Positions 56,930-64,000 of a stretch of DNA of 64,000 bases are shown here, one piece after another; position 1 is the stretch's first letter, and each line of letters opens with the position of its first letter. Below the pieces are notes generated by a model. The model was not told the origin of the DNA and ran no database searches. It was given only the letters and a program-made list of their open reading frames with translations. The position numbers and the translations under genes were made by a program. The DNA comes from Streptomyces gelaticus (GTDB taxonomy: Bacteria > Actinomycetota > Actinomycetes > Streptomycetales > Streptomycetaceae): contig NZ_BMTF01000003.1 in the NCBI RefSeq assembly GCF_014649535.1, positions 310,001 to 374,000 on the forward strand, written 5' to 3'.

Positions 56930-59368
56930 TCACCGCACCCGGACGCGCACCGTGTGCGTGGCGCCCCGGCTCCGGCTCAGGTCGCCGTAGGTCACGGTCA
57001 GCGACGAGCCGGTCCGGACGTCGCTGACGCTGTCCGCCCTGGACAGCACGGACTTGACGGGCCGCTGCCAGGTGAGGGTGAGCCCGGTGACGGTCCGCGA
57101 CGGGTCGGATACGCAGATCGTGGCGGTGCCGTCGCGCTTCTCGTGGATCTGTACGCAGACCGGCGCGCTCGCCGTGACCTTGCCCGCCGTACCCGCCGCC
57201 CAGAAGTTGACACCGGTGAAACCGAGGGAGGGGACACGGATGCCGGTGCGCCGGGAGTCATTGGCGAGGATCTGCAGCCAGCCGGTGTCCGCGGCACGGT
57301 CGGCGGTGCGCCTGCTGCTCGCGCCCGGCAGCAGGATGTACGCGTAGGAACTGTCCGCCGGGTCGGTGCCGTGGTCCTGCCAAAGGGTCAGGTAACGGCG
57401 GGTGTCGGGGGTGCTGGTGCCGCCGTCGTTGATGTCCTTCCAGGCACCGGTGCGCTCCTCGCGCAGGGCGTGCAGTGCGGTGCCGCCGGGGAAGACGTAC
57501 CCGGCATGCCGGTCGAGGTGGGCCCAGGTGGTCGTGCGGGTGGTGGCCCAGCCCTGGGTGGTGGGCTGGGCCACGCCGTCGAGCAGCAGCCGCTGCGTAC
57601 CGTTCGCGCCGAGGCAGCGGTTGTCGACGACCGTCTCGACGCCCGCACCGTCGGCGGAGGTGATCCCGGAGCCGAGGCAGACCACGCAGTCGTCCAGCCA
57701 GAACCACGACTTGCGGGCGTGCATCGTGCTCGCCAGGCCCTGGAGGTGCTGGCCGGTGGTGCCGAACTCGCCGTCGCCGGTGCCGCCGACCCACCCCGTG
57801 CCCGGCTTCGGATTGGCCCAGGCGCCGCCCTGTCCGTCGGCGAGCCGCTTGCGGGAGACGGTGATGCCGGGCAGCCGGTACGGATCGACGGTCGGCCAGT
57901 ACGCGTCCGAGTACTGCTCCAGGCCCGCGCCGTCGCCCCACCACTGGAGCCAGCCCGCGCCGGTGTGCCAGCCGCGCTTGTTCTCGCCGTTGCCGAACTC
58001 GTAGTGGGCGATCCGCTCGGAGGCCATGGAGAGACCGGCGCCCCAGCCCCGGCGGCGGTGGGTGACCCGGTCCATGTTGTGGAAGACGCGGTGCGCGGAC
58101 GGTTCCGGGGACGCGGTGACGGTCGTGTCGTCCAGCAGGGACTGCAACCGGGCGGTGTTGACCAGGCTCAGGGAGCCGGCCCTGAGCGCCGGGGCGTAGT
58201 AGTCGCGCTGGAGCCAGCCCTTGACCATGGCGCGCCAGCGGGCGTTCTCCTCGGGCCCTGCACCCATGCCCAGCAGCACGATGGAGGCCATGACACCGTG
58301 GGCACGGGTGTGGTCGCTGGAGCCGACGCGGGTGATGCCGCGGCCCGAGACGTTGTCCATCATCAGGCCGTCGTAGATGAACGGCGCGATGGCCGCGTCG
58401 ATGGTGTCGAGGAACTGCCGGCTGCCCGGATCGGTGATCTCCCAGGTCGAGCCGCGCAGCAGGGCGAAGAGCCGGCCCAGTCCGTCGTTGAGGACCGCGC
58501 CGTAGCCGCCGATGTACGGGATGGAGGTGTGCTGGACGAAGGAGCCGTCCGCGTAGAACCCGTCGCCCGTCGTGACGTACGGGAAGACCGGCGAGAGCGC
58601 GGCGACCGCCCGCGCGATCTTGGCGGTGCTGGCGCCGACGATGCCGCGCAGGATCATGCCGCGGCACAGGTCGACGCGGTTGGCGCCGGTGCTGGTGCCG
58701 GTGTACGAGTCGACGGCCGAGTCGGGCAGGAACTTGTCGACGGCCCGGCAGTAGTCGGCCTTCTGAGTGTCCGACAGGGCGTCGTACAGCAGCACGCAGG
58801 TGTCCATGAGGGCCTGGGGTGCGCCGATCTGCCAGTTCCACCAGTTCCCGTAGCGGGTGGTCGTCTCGTTGAAGACATCGGCGTGCAGGTGGTCGAGGCC
58901 GGTGATGACCGCGTCCCGGAGACCGGTGTCGCCGGTGACTCCGGTGCCGGGCTGGGCGTACGCCTCCGCCATGGTGCGCAGCCGGTTGTAGCCGGTGTTC
59001 ATGTTGGCGGAGAAGTTGAACGATTCGGTGTCGGTGTCCGGATCGGGGTCGAGATGGACCAGGTCCGGCCAGAGGGAGCCGCGAGCCGGGGCCATCGTGG
59101 AGAGGAAACCGGTTGCCCGGGTGCCGAGGTCGGCGAGCTTGGACTTGAAGGGCTCGGCGGTCGGGCTGAAACCGGTACCCAGGTACAGATCGCGCCACTT
59201 CGCACGCAGGACGGCGAACTCGTCGGCGGCGTCGGCTGCTTCGGCGGAGGGCGAGGAGATCGGGCGGGAGGCGGAGTCGGACGCGGACGCGGCGGTCGGC
59301 AGGCCGAGGGCGAGCGCCGCACCGCCTCCCGTGGCCAGCAGGGCACGACGGGACCAGGCAGTTGTCAT
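56930..59368 (-). CDS. Secreted polysaccharide lyase family 8
   Basis: 812 residues. A Tat-type signal (WSRRALLATGGGAALALGLP...ASA) exports the folded protein. The alpha/alpha toroid (about 45-390) contains the PL8 catalytic residues: Asn in NWWNWQIGAP, His and Tyr in DGSFVQHTSIPYIGGYGAVL, and Arg in SGRGITRVGSSDH. The beta-sandwich part follows with WVGGTGDGEFGTTGQHLQGL and ARKSWFWLDDCVVCLGSGI. PL8 enzymes cleave hyaluronan, chondroitin or xanthan by beta-elimination; hyaluronate-lyase-like is the best guess. A LacI-type box lies 46-57 bp upstream of the start codon. Confidence 0.88.
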   Translation of the reverse strand: MTTAWSRRALLATGGGAALALGLPTAASASDSASRPISSPSAEAADAADEFAVLRAKWRDLYLGTGFSPTAEPFKSKLADLGTRATGFLSTMAPARGSLWPDLVHLDPDPDTDTESFNFSANMNTGYNRLRTMAEAYAQPGTGVTGDTGLRDAVITGLDHLHADVFNETTTRYGNWWNWQIGAPQALMDTCVLLYDALSDTQKADYCRAVDKFLPDSAVDSYTGTSTGANRVDLCRGMILRGIVGASTAKIARAVAALSPVFPYVTTGDGFYADGSFVQHTSIPYIGGYGAVLNDGLGRLFALLRGSTWEITDPGSRQFLDTIDAAIAPFIYDGLMMDNVSGRGITRVGSSDHTRAHGVMASIVLLGMGAGPEENARWRAMVKGWLQRDYYAPALRAGSLSLVNTARLQSLLDDTTVTASPEPSAHRVFHNMDRVTHRRRGWGAGLSMASERIAHYEFGNGENKRGWHTGAGWLQWWGDGAGLEQYSDAYWPTVDPYRLPGITVSRKRLADGQGGAWANPKPGTGWVGGTGDGEFGTTGQHLQGLASTMHARKSWFWLDDCVVCLGSGITSADGAGVETVVDNRCLGANGTQRLLLDGVAQPTTQGWATTRTTTWAHLDRHAGYVFPGGTALHALREERTGAWKDINDGGTSTPDTRRYLTLWQDHGTDPADSSYAYILLPGASSRRTADRAADTGWLQILANDSRRTGIRVPSLGFTGVNFWAAGTAGKVTASAPVCVQIHEKRDGTATICVSDPSRTVTGLTLTWQRPVKSVLSRADSVSDVRTGSSLTVTYGDLSRSRGATHTVRVRVR

Positions 59369-59413
59369 CGAAGCTCCGGAGGAAGAGTGAACCCGAGCGG
59401 GAAAGCCAGCGTG

Positions 59414-59425
59414 GTAAGCGTTTTC
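59414..59425. promoter_or_regulatory. LacI-family-type operator upstream of the lyase
   Basis: On the minus strand GAAAACGCTTAC fits the LacI-family pattern GAAAnCGnTTnC seen before carbohydrate genes. Its position fits repression of the lyase; the regulator is not in the window. Confidence 0.5.
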
Positions 59426-59790
59426 TAGCATGGGGTTGTTGGGGGACTCAAGGGGTGACTCGGGTCGTTGTCCAGTCCTTTGGAGAAGAGTGCGACCCGC
59501 CCCATGCCTTGTTCGCGGCTGCTTCCCGGGCCTGCTCCCGGGGTTCTTCGATCGCTTCGGGTACGACCGCATCCGAGGTGGAAGGCCTGAAGTGGACTGG
59601 TCGGCCGGGCTGTTGGTGGCCGCGGCGGTGAGGTCCGGGACGGGGATGTGCACGGCCGAAAGTCGTCGGCGGTCAACTCAGGTGCATCGGGCGAATGGTG
59701 GCGATCGACGCCCGGCGCCCGGTCTCCAGCGTCCCGGCGCCCGGCCGCAGGACGCCTGAGCCCGGCGAACCTCCGAAGGGCGCGGACGGA
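59426..59790. other. Intergenic stretch between the lyase and phosphatase genes
   Basis: About 365 bp with reduced codon-like bias. Open frames occur on both strands (for example 59430-59759 plus) but lack ribosome sites and any recognisable protein motif. It may hold degraded coding sequence; nothing can be supported as a gene. Confidence 0.4.
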
Positions 59791-62223
59791 TCAGCCGCCC
59801 CCGGTGTGCGGGGCGTCCGGGATCGGCTGCTCGGCCCAGATCGTCTTGCCGTGCCGGGTGTAGCGGCTGCCCCAGCGCGTGGTGAGCTGGGCGACCAGAT
59901 ACAGGCCGCGGCCTCCTTCGTCGGTGAGGAGGGCCCGGCGCATGCGGGGCTGTGTGGCGCTGGGGTCGGAGACCTCGCAGGTGAGATGGCCGGCGCGGAT
60001 CAGCCGTACCTCGACCGGGCCGCCGGCATGACGGATGGCGTTGGTGACCAGCTCGCTCAGCACCAGTTCGGTGGTGAAGACGAGCTCCTCCAGTCCCCAG
60101 TCGCGCAACTGCCGGGCCGCTTCCTGCCGGACCCGGGCGACGGCGACCGGGTCGGCTTCCACGGGCCAGACCGCGGTGTTCCCGGGCGGCACCGCATGGG
60201 TGCGGGCGAGCAACAGCGTGACGTCGTCGGCGAGTCGGTGCGGAGGGCGGGCGGAGATGATCTCCTGGCCCAGCTCCCGCAGCGGAGCGGTGGCGGCGCC
60301 GGGCCGGGCCAGTCGGCGGCCCAGTTCGGCCATGCCCTCGTCGAGGTCGCTGTCGCATCCCTCGATCAGCCCGTCGGTGTAGAGCGCGAGGAGGCTGCCG
60401 GGCGCCAGTTCGACCTCGGTCACCTCGAAGGGCAGACCGCTGACGCCCAGCGGCGGGCCGGGGTTCAGGGGGACGTACGAGACGGCCCCGTCCGGATCCG
60501 CGACTGCGGGCGGCGGGTGTCCGGCGGAGACCATCGCGCAACGCCGGGAGACCGGGTCGTAGACGGCGTACAGACAGGTGGCACCGACCGGGTCGGCCCG
60601 GTGTCCGTGGGGTGCCCCGCCTTCGTCCGGTCGGGTGAGGCGGCTGGGCCGAACGGGTCCGCCGGGTTGGTCCGCCCTGCCGGACCCGACGGGCCCATCC
60701 GGCTCGTTGGGCTCGTCGCGGAGCTGGGAGACCAGGTCGTCGAGATGGACCATCAGCTCGTCCGGTTCGAGATCGAGGTCGGCGAGGGTACGGACGGCGG
60801 TACGGAGCCGGCCCATGGTGGCGGTGGCCCCCAGCCCGTGGCCCACCACGTCCCCGGCGACCAGGGCGACCCGGGCGGAGGACAGCGGGATCACGTCGAA
60901 CCAGTCGCCGCCGACGCCGGTGGTGGTGTCGGCCGGCAGATAGAAGCCGGAGGTGGTCACGGCGACGGTCTCGGCCTGCGCGGGCGGCAGCAGACTGCGT
61001 TGCAGGCCGACGGCGGCCCGGTGCTCGCGGGTGTAGCGGCGGGCGTTGTCCAGGGCGAGGGCCGCGCGGGCGGCGATCTCGCACAGCAGGTCCAGGTCGG
61101 CCGGTACGTAGCCGGACCGGCCGGGGCCGCGCCGGACGGTCACCCGGCCGAGGAAGATGCCCCGGGCCCGCAGCGGTGCGGTCATCGACGCGGGGGAGCG
61201 GCCGAGGGACGGGACGCAGCCGGCATCGGCCGGGACCACGGCACAGGCCGACAGCTCCGCCGCCCGCTCGCCGGCCGTCGCGGTCCGGCGCAGCGGCAGC
61301 AGCCCGTCCTCGCCGGGAACCGGTTCCTCGCCCGTGAACACCGCCTCCGCGATCTCCACCACGGCGAGGTCGGCCAGTCCGGGCACCAGCACGGCGGCCA
61401 GTTCCTCGCCGGTGCCGGCGACGGACAGCGATCCGCCGACGGCCGCGGTGGCGCGATGCAGAATCGCCAGCCGCTCGTCCGAGCGGCGCTGCTCGGTGAC
61501 GTCCGTGAACAGCGCGGTGACGCCGAAGACCTGCCCGTCCGGTGCCTGGAGCCGGAACGCCGAGACGGCCATCACCACTCCGTCCCCGGGATCCTCGATG
61601 GTCCGCACCGTCTCCTCCGCCAGGATCAGCGGCAGCCCGGTCCGCAGCACCTCGCGCAGCCGGCGCTCGACCGCCGCGGCGCCCTCGGCCTCCAGGAAGT
61701 CCCCGAGGCGCAGTCCGCGCAGATCCGGCAGGAGGCCGGTGTACGGCAGCAGATGGGTGTTGGTTCTGACCAGCCGCAGCTCCGCGTCGAACACGGCGAG
61801 CCCCAGCCGGTCCTGCAGAAACAGCTCCTGGGTGAACGCCTGGTCCTGACGCCACCGGTCGACCGTCCCGGCGGGTGCCCACAGCACGAAGAACCTGGCC
61901 GGGCCCGTGGACGTCCCGGCGCCGGTGTCCGTCAGCGGGAGCACCTGGAAGGCGATGCCCAGCTCCTCGCCCCGGCCGGTGCGCACCACGGTCTCGCCGT
62001 ACCAGGCGCTCATCCGGTACTCGGCAGGCGGTCCGGGCCAGGCGGCCGGATCCGCGAGCAGCTCCCGGGCCGGACGGCCGCAGGCCCGGTCGGCGGGCAG
62101 CGCGAACAGCTCCTCCGCCGCGGGGGTCCAGCCGATGATCAGTCCGTCCGCATCGAGCAGGGCACCGGCCGCGCTGTCCGCGAACGGGAGCCCGTTGTGC
62201 CCGGGTGCGCCCGGGAGGGTCAT
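59791..62223 (-). CDS. Multidomain SpoIIE-type serine phosphatase (PAS-PAS-GAF-PP2C-HATPase)
   Basis: 810 residues from an ATG with GAGGTGG upstream. Order: PAS-like (about 10-120, ALLDADGLIIGWTPAAEELF), second PAS (about 125-255, GLAVFDAELRLVRTN), GAF (about 270-420, LAILHRATAAVGGSLSVAG, ending AARAALALDNARRYTREH), PP2C/SpoIIE (about 430-670, LLPPAQAE, VGGDWFDVIPL, AGDVVGHGLGA, YTDGLIEG, DDVTLLLAR), RsbW-type ATPase (about 680-805, VLSELVTNAIRHAGGP, GRGLYLVAQLTTRWG). Such proteins dephosphorylate STAS antagonists and can inhibit sigma factors. It is monocistronic; partners are unknown. Confidence 0.9.
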   Translation of the reverse strand: MTLPGAPGHNGLPFADSAAGALLDADGLIIGWTPAAEELFALPADRACGRPARELLADPAAWPGPPAEYRMSAWYGETVVRTGRGEELGIAFQVLPLTDTGAGTSTGPARFFVLWAPAGTVDRWRQDQAFTQELFLQDRLGLAVFDAELRLVRTNTHLLPYTGLLPDLRGLRLGDFLEAEGAAAVERRLREVLRTGLPLILAEETVRTIEDPGDGVVMAVSAFRLQAPDGQVFGVTALFTDVTEQRRSDERLAILHRATAAVGGSLSVAGTGEELAAVLVPGLADLAVVEIAEAVFTGEEPVPGEDGLLPLRRTATAGERAAELSACAVVPADAGCVPSLGRSPASMTAPLRARGIFLGRVTVRRGPGRSGYVPADLDLLCEIAARAALALDNARRYTREHRAAVGLQRSLLPPAQAETVAVTTSGFYLPADTTTGVGGDWFDVIPLSSARVALVAGDVVGHGLGATATMGRLRTAVRTLADLDLEPDELMVHLDDLVSQLRDEPNEPDGPVGSGRADQPGGPVRPSRLTRPDEGGAPHGHRADPVGATCLYAVYDPVSRRCAMVSAGHPPPAVADPDGAVSYVPLNPGPPLGVSGLPFEVTEVELAPGSLLALYTDGLIEGCDSDLDEGMAELGRRLARPGAATAPLRELGQEIISARPPHRLADDVTLLLARTHAVPPGNTAVWPVEADPVAVARVRQEAARQLRDWGLEELVFTTELVLSELVTNAIRHAGGPVEVRLIRAGHLTCEVSDPSATQPRMRRALLTDEGGRGLYLVAQLTTRWGSRYTRHGKTIWAEQPIPDAPHTGGG

Positions 62224-62425
62224 GCCGTCCACCTCGTTCTCAGCCCCCTCTCCCGGCCCTGCCGGCGGTCCCGCGCCGCGGCCACGGACGCCTCCATCAT
62301 CCCCCTGCTCGTCCCGGCCGCCAGTTCCGGAGAGGCGGTTCCGGGACCCGATTCGGGCCGTCACCGACCGGGACGGTCCGCGGTGAGGCACTATTTCGTT
62401 CAGTCAACCCGGGGGAAGGTTCCGC

Positions 62426-63355
62426 ATGCCCGATCGCACCGATGCAAGCGCAGGCGCTCTGCTGGCAGTGAGCGACCTTCATGCGGGGATCGCGGACAAC
62501 CGCCCCGTCGTCGAGTCCCTGCGGCCCGGTTCGGACGAGGACTGGCTGATCGTCGCCGGTGATGTCGCGGAGCGGATGGCGGACGTGGAGTGGGCGTTGC
62601 GGCTGCTCGCGGACCGCTTCAGCAAGGTCGTCTGGGCCCCGGGGAACCATGAGTTGTGGACGCCCGAGCGCGATCCGGTCCGGCTGCGGGGCCAGGAGCG
62701 GTACGAGCACCTGGTCGAGCTGTGCCGGAGCCTCGGGGTGAGCACTCCGCAGGACCCGTACCCCGTGTGGTCCGGCCCCGGCGGGCCGGTGGCCGTGGCG
62801 CCCGTGTTCGTGCTGTACGACTACAGCTTCCGGGCGCCGGGCACCACGACCAAGGAGGAGTCCCTGGAGTACGCGCGCCGGACGGGGGTGGTGTGCACCG
62901 ACGAGTTCCTGCTGCACCCCGACCCGTACCCGAGCCGCGACGCCTGGTGCCGGGCGCGGGTGGCGGAGACCGAACGGCGCCTGGCGGCCCACGATCCAGG
63001 GATCCCGCTGGTCATCGCCGGCCACTGGCCACTGGTGCGCGAACCGATGGACGTCCTGTGGTACCCCGAGTTCGCCCAGTGGTGCGGTACGCAGCTCACC
63101 GCCGACTGGCACCGGCGCTTCAACGTCGCGGCCATGGTCTACGGCCATCTGCACATACCCCGTACGACCTGGTACGACGGAGTGCGCTTCGAGGAGGTCT
63201 CCATCGGTTACCCGAGGGAGTGGCGCAAGCGGGGCCACCCCAGGGGTCTGCTGCGGCAGATCCTTCCGTACGACTGCGAGGGCGACGGCGAGGGCGACGA
63301 CCGGGGCGACGGTGCCGGCCGGGAGGGGTCCGTCAGCGGTGGCCCGGCACATTGA
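62426..63355 (+). CDS. Metallophosphoesterase
   Basis: 309 residues. Calcineurin-like metal motifs in order: VSDLHAGI, VAGDVAERM, WAPGNHELW, VIAGHWPLV and VYGHLHIPR. A cytoplasmic phosphoesterase; in Streptomyces this subgroup commonly sits near phosphopantetheinyl transferase genes, which is not the case in the visible part. The insert between the third and fourth motif (VLYDYSFRAPGTTTKEESLEYARRTG) is typical of the subgroup. The C-terminal 25 residues are acidic and low-complexity. The substrate is unknown. Confidence 0.87.
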   Translation: MPDRTDASAGALLAVSDLHAGIADNRPVVESLRPGSDEDWLIVAGDVAERMADVEWALRLLADRFSKVVWAPGNHELWTPERDPVRLRGQERYEHLVELCRSLGVSTPQDPYPVWSGPGGPVAVAPVFVLYDYSFRAPGTTTKEESLEYARRTGVVCTDEFLLHPDPYPSRDAWCRARVAETERRLAAHDPGIPLVIAGHWPLVREPMDVLWYPEFAQWCGTQLTADWHRRFNVAAMVYGHLHIPRTTWYDGVRFEEVSIGYPREWRKRGHPRGLLRQILPYDCEGDGEGDDRGDGAGREGSVSGGPAH

Positions 63356-63443
63356 CGACGCCTTCCTCCGGGGCGCGGACGAAGAGGCGGCGTACGCGCG
63401 GGACTGACTTCGTGTCACCCGTCGTCGCCGGACCCGGCGCGGA

Positions 63444-64000
63444 TCAGATGACCGGCGGCCGTCCCAGTCTGGTCATCCGCCACACCGTGCGCCAGCGCAT
63501 CGGCTGCCTTCGCCCGCACGGGGTACGGACGCCCTCGGCGAAGCCGCCGGCCCAGGCACGCAGACCCGTCGCCGAGCGGGTGCGGGCCACGGTGAGCAGG
63601 GTCCAGGTGCCCAGGTAGGCCGGGACCAGGGGGAGGGGCAGGTTCCGGCGGGCCAGCCAGACCCGGTTGCGGGCCGTCATCCGGTAGTAGACGGAGTGCC
63701 TGGCCGGGGAGGTCTTGGGGTGCTGGAGCAGCAGATCGGGCTCGTAAAGGATCTTCCAGCCCGCGTCGAGCGCCCGCCAGGACAGGTCCGTCTCCTCGTG
63801 CGTGAAGAAGAACTCGGCGGGCCAGGGCCCCGTCTGGGCGAGCATCTTCATGGAGAAGGCGTGGCCCCCGCCCAGGAACGCGGTGACCGGTCCGCGCCGC
63901 ATCGGGTCGCCGGCCCGCAGACGCGGTACGTGACGGCGCTGGGTCTCGCCGTGCTCGTCGGCGATCCGGAAGCCGACGATGCCGAGCCGCGGATCGGCGG
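63444..64000 (-). CDS. Family 2 glycosyltransferase, C-terminal part (partial)
   Basis: The window holds the last 185 or so codons; the frame is open to the right edge. GT2 features: GIVGFRIADEHGETQRR, AFLGGGHAFSMKMLAQTGPWPAEFFFTHEETDLSWRALDAGWKILYEPDLLLQHPKTSPARHSVYYRMTARNRVWLARRNLP. The EETDLSWR motif supplies the catalytic base and acceptor-site residues of rhamnosyl-type transferases of cell-wall glycans. The nucleotide-binding DxD part lies outside. It is probably membrane-associated, acting on cell-surface polysaccharide. Confidence 0.87.
   Translation of the reverse strand, partial: ADPRLGIVGFRIADEHGETQRRHVPRLRAGDPMRRGPVTAFLGGGHAFSMKMLAQTGPWPAEFFFTHEETDLSWRALDAGWKILYEPDLLLQHPKTSPARHSVYYRMTARNRVWLARRNLPLPLVPAYLGTWTLLTVARTRSATGLRAWAGGFAEGVRTPCGRRQPMRWRTVWRMTRLGRPPVI

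Noticed and set aside
56792-59428. An 878-codon open frame antisense to the polysaccharide lyase
   Set aside because: High G+C leaves long stop-free frames opposite real genes. The product is low-complexity Gly/Val/Arg-rich with no domain, while the other strand has a full PL8 enzyme.
59430-59759. Open frame in the gap between lyase and phosphatase genes
   Set aside because: No ribosome site, no recognisable motif and irregular codon bias; at best decayed sequence.
1-64000. CRISPR arrays, insertion sequences, tRNA genes or integrase-flanked islands
   Set aside because: No regularly spaced repeats, transposase motifs, cloverleaf sequences or integrase genes were recognised on reading both strands.

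Overview
The window is chromosomal DNA of a Streptomyces-type actinobacterium. Evidence: very high G+C with strong third-position bias, GTG starts and 1-4 bp start/stop overlaps throughout, a class A RNase P RNA of actinobacterial type, an actinobacterial (DmdR/IdeR-type) iron box, mycothiol- and F420-linked enzyme families, a TipAL-like MerR regulator, and one gene with a TTA codon. The only clear sign of recent acquisition is a small two-gene block near 33 kb. No rRNA, tRNA, CRISPR array, prophage or insertion sequence was seen.

Layout. 1-8.0 kb: the end of a short-chain dehydrogenase, a GAF/PucR regulator, and a minus-strand branched-chain-amino-acid-type ABC importer (binding lipoprotein, two ATPases, two permeases) overlapping an alpha/beta hydrolase. 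8.1-18 kb: a KstR-like TetR regulator divergent from a glycosyltransferase / methyltransferase / prenyltransferase-fold trio, then a mycothiol-type enzyme, a PHP-domain protein, a VOC protein, an F420-type oxidoreductase, a membrane protein and a secreted amidase. 18.5-27.4 kb: a methyltransferase, a Phd-PIN toxin-antitoxin pair flanked by a duplicated hairpin, an M20 peptidase / NCS1 permease / DUF1177 operon divergent from an IclR regulator and a PepE-like peptidase, and an MFS exporter with an extra C-terminal domain.

27.5-37.3 kb: beta-oxidation genes in two blocks (double-domain acyl-CoA dehydrogenase + SCP2-type thiolase; MaoC hydratase + zinc alcohol dehydrogenase + HSD17B4-type SDR), separated by an MFS exporter and the acquired-looking pair. 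Each block is preceded by a palindrome matching TnnAACnnGTTnnA, the operator consensus of KstR, the steroid/lipid catabolism repressor of mycobacteria and rhodococci. A third match lies upstream of the KstR-like gene at 9.4 kb. A second palindrome, CTGAC-N5-GTCAG, precedes both blocks and also the F420-type oxidoreductase gene at 16.4 kb. The window therefore holds a regulator, its probable boxes, and a dispersed lipid or sterol-side-chain degradation regulon. No ring-cleavage genes are present here.

37.6-49 kb: mostly conserved housekeeping: a propeller-like protein divergent from an iron-boxed siderophore-binding lipoprotein, the Nif3 / coiled-coil zinc ribbon / RNase H-phosphatase operon, KDPG aldolase, YaaA, an RNB ribonuclease, a MerR regulator with a predicted leaderless transcript, an Uma2 nuclease-fold protein and rnpB. 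49-64 kb: two paralogous ArsR regulators with matching ATTGC...GCAAT palindromes, one leading a SulP transporter / RsbW-like kinase operon; an MFS exporter behind a CsoR-like palindrome; a methyltransferase/TetR divergon with tandem operators; the TipAL-like regulator; a secreted family-8 polysaccharide lyase; a multidomain SpoIIE phosphatase; a metallophosphoesterase; and the end of a family-2 glycosyltransferase.
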